From Henricia sp. BOLD:AAB3569 (lineage: Eukaryota > Echinodermata > Asteroidea > Spinulosida > Echinasteridae): a DNA stretch of 64,000 nucleotides. How positions within the stretch are numbered: the stretch's first letter is position 1; every line of letters starts with the position of its first letter. Location of the stretch: NCBI GenBank assembly GCA_037783545.1, contig JBBELK010000167.1, forward strand, positions 976,679-1,040,678. Direction: 5' to 3'. A model generated the notes under the pieces. It searched no databases, was not told the DNA's origin, and was given only the letters and a program-made list of their open reading frames with translations. Below are positions 61,857-64,000 of this stretch, in pieces. Both the position numbers and the translations under genes were made by a program.

Positions 61857-64000
61857 GTGTGTCCCAAATGCCGGCAAATTTGGAAATCAAGGAATTTTCC
61901 AACCAACTTCAAATTTTGCATGCTCTAAACTGTATATATTCCGCACTTGTCATACAAAATTGACAGATTTTCGCTGGGAAGTGACGGAGAAATTTCAGAG
62001 TTTAGGGAAAACGGAGCTCGGCTACGTGGTTATTCCCCTAACCGTGGCTGTTGGGACACCCTGCGCCGCGCTGGTGTACATTTGTACGACCGTTGACTCA
62101 CCCCAGATTGTGACGGGAATTAGGTCAAAGTGTGTCCCAAATGCCGGCAAATTTGGAAATCAAGGAATTTTCCAACCAACTTCAAATTTTGCATGCTCCA
62201 AACTGTATATATTCCGCACTTGTCATACAAAATTGACAGATTTTCGCTGGGAAATTACGGAGAAATTTCAGAGTTTAGGGAAAACGGAGCTCGGCTACGT
62301 GGTTATTCCCCTAACCGTGGCTGTTGGGACACCCTGCGCCGCGCTGGTGTACATTTGTACGACCGTTGACTCACCCCAGATTGTGACGGGAATTAGGTCA
62401 AAGTGTGTCCCAAATGCCGGCAAATTTCGAAATCAAGGAATTTTCCAACCAACTTCAAATTTTGCATGCTCCAAACTGTATATATTCCGCACTTGTCATG
62501 CAAAATTGACAGATTTTCGCTGGGAAATGACGGAGAAATTTCAGAGTTTAGGGAAAACGGAGCTCGGCTACGTGGTTATTCCCCTAACCGTGGCTGTTGG
62601 GACACCCTGCGCCGCGCTGGTGTACATTTGTACGGCCGTTGACTCACCCCAGATTGTGACGGGAATTAGGTCAAAGTGTGTCCCAAATGCCGGCAAATTT
62701 GGAAATCAAGGAATTTTCCAACCAACTTCAAATTTTGAATGCTCCAAACTGTATATATTCCGCACTTGTCATGCAAAATTGACAGATTTTCGCTGGGAAA
62801 TTACGGAGAAATTTCAGAGTTTAGGGAAAACGGAGCTCGGCTACGTGGTTATTCCCCTAACCGTGGCTGTTGGGACACCCTGCGCCGCGCTGGTGTACAT
62901 TTGTACGGCCGTTGACTCACCCCAGATTGTGACGGGAATTAGGTCAAAGTGTGTCCCAAATGCCGGCAAATTTGGAAATCAAGGAATTTTCCAACCAACT
63001 TCAAATTTTGCATGCTCCAAACTGTATATATTCCGCACTTGTCATGCAAAATTGACAGATTTTCGCTGGGAAATGACGGAGAAATTTCAGAGTTTAGGGA
63101 AAACGGAGCTCGGCTACGTGGTTATTCCCCTAACCGTGGCTGTTGGGACACCCTGCGCCGCGCTGGTGTACATTTGTACGGCCGTTGACTCACCCCAGAT
63201 TGTGACGGGAATTAGGTCAAAGTGTGTCCCAAATGCCGGCAAATTTGGAAATCAAGGAATTTTCCAACCAACTTCAAATTTTGCATGCTCCAAACTGTAT
63301 ATATTCCGCACTTGTCATACAAAATTGACAGATTTTCGCTGGGAAGTGACGGAGAAATTTCAGAGTTTAGGGAAAACGGAGCTCGGCTACGTGGTTATTC
63401 CCCTAACCGTGGCTGTTGGGACACCCTGCGCCGCGCTGGTGTACATTTGTACGGCCGTTGACTCACCCCAGATTGTGACGGGAATTAGGTCAAAGTGTGT
63501 CCCAAATGCCGGCAAATTTGGAAATCAAGGAATTTTCCAACCAACTTCAAATTTTGCATGCTCCAAACTGTATATATTCCGCACTTGTCATACAAAATTG
63601 ACAGATTTTCGCTGGGAAGTGACGGAGAAATTTCAGAGTTTAGGGAAAACGGAGCTCGGCTACGTGGTTATTCCCCTAACCGTGGCTGTTGGGACACCCT
63701 GCGCCGCGCTGGTGTACATTTGTACGGCCGTTGACTCACCCCCAGATTGTGACGGGAATTAGGTCAAAGTGTGTCCCAAATGCCGGCAAATTTGGAAATC
63801 AAGGAATTTTCCAACCAACTTCAAATTTTGCATGCTCCAAACTGTATATATTTCGCACTTGTCATGCAAAATTGACAGATTTTCGCTGGAAATGACGGAG
63901 AAATTTCAGAGTTTAGGGAAAACGGAGCTCGGCTACGTGGTTATTCCCCTAACCGTGGCTGTTGGGACACCCTGCGCCGCGCTGGTGTACATTTGTACGG

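Larger units (their letters stand above)
47124..64000 (+). repeat. 273-bp satellite, right array (~62 copies, plus orientation)
   Basis: The same satellite as at 32484-40104 but in the opposite orientation, from the tRNA-derived sequence to the end of the window. Three monomer families are distinguishable by the triplet after CGCTGG: GAAATGACGG, GAAGTGACGG (usually with CATACAAAATTG) and GAAATTACGG (often with TTTTGAATGC). Stops in the 91-codon frame arise where TTCCAACC became TTCTAACC (48524, 50162, 50708, 52346, 53711, 58078). Frameshifts are single-base homopolymer changes near 55184, 63741 and 63889. Periodic frames in this region are by-products of the satellite. The array runs off the right edge. 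Confidence 0.97.

Noticed and set aside
47389..63734. Recurring 79-codon frame starting MCPKCRQIW in the second frame of the 273-bp satellite
   Set aside because: It recurs once per repeat, overlaps the other open frame and has no promoter or conserved domain. The CPKC pair alone does not make a zinc finger.
47021..63762. Long frames of 435-1874 codons on the plus strand in the right 273-bp array
   Set aside because: They are the 91-codon satellite frame read through until a point mutation or homopolymer indel. No start context, no recognisable domain and mostly residue-changing variation.
1..64000. CRISPR array
   Set aside because: The repeats are 209 and 273 bp and contiguous, with no unique spacers, and the sequence is eukaryotic.

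Overview
This window is eukaryotic repeat DNA. I see no bacterial-type genes, no rRNA, no complete tRNA gene and no intron-containing host gene. About 57 kb of the 64 kb is satellite DNA. The remaining ~7 kb, in the middle, is a rearranged LTR retrotransposon of the Ty3/gypsy order. Its pol domain order (integrase before reverse transcriptase) and its tRNA-Pro-type primer site point to the Gmr1-like clade, known from animals. An animal genome, perhaps an aquatic invertebrate, is therefore the likeliest source, but I cannot name the species.

Layout. (1) 1-32485: about 155 tandem copies of a 209-bp satellite, all in one orientation, organised in nested higher-order repeats (5-, 8- and 10-monomer units and a 3-kb-scale block present three times). 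(2) 32484-40104: about 28 copies of a second satellite, 273 bp, in minus orientation, with an 11-mer (3003 bp) higher-order repeat. (3) 40105-44603: the 5' part of the retrotransposon on the minus strand: a 214-bp LTR remnant, primer-binding site, leader, and one fused gag-protease-integrase-reverse transcriptase frame that stops being retroelement inside RT. (4) 44597-47083: the 3' part of the same element family on the plus strand: the rest of RT, RNase H, a polypurine tract and a full ~1.53-kb LTR. The two parts overlap by a 355-bp inverted duplication of the RT core. (5) 47087-47125: a sequence complementary to the 3' half of tRNA-Pro, directly outside the LTR. (6) 47124-64000: about 62 copies of the 273-bp satellite, now in plus orientation, with 8-mer and 3-mer higher-order repeats.

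The most unusual points are these. The retroelement sits at the symmetry centre between two oppositely oriented arrays of one satellite. A 7-bp microhomology marks its internal inversion junction. Its LTR carries an extended tRNA copy that looks like an uncleaned reverse-transcription intermediate. The 209-bp and 273-bp satellites share a core of about 90 bp and so appear to have a common origin. The truncated polyprotein frame runs without a stop into about 26 copies of the 273-bp satellite (91 codons per copy), giving a nominal 3716-residue reading frame. Most variants between copies change the amino acid, so I read this as neutral coincidence, not a functional fusion.

Functionally nothing here is a complete autonomous element: the minus part lacks RNase H and the 3' LTR, and the plus part lacks everything upstream of the RT core.
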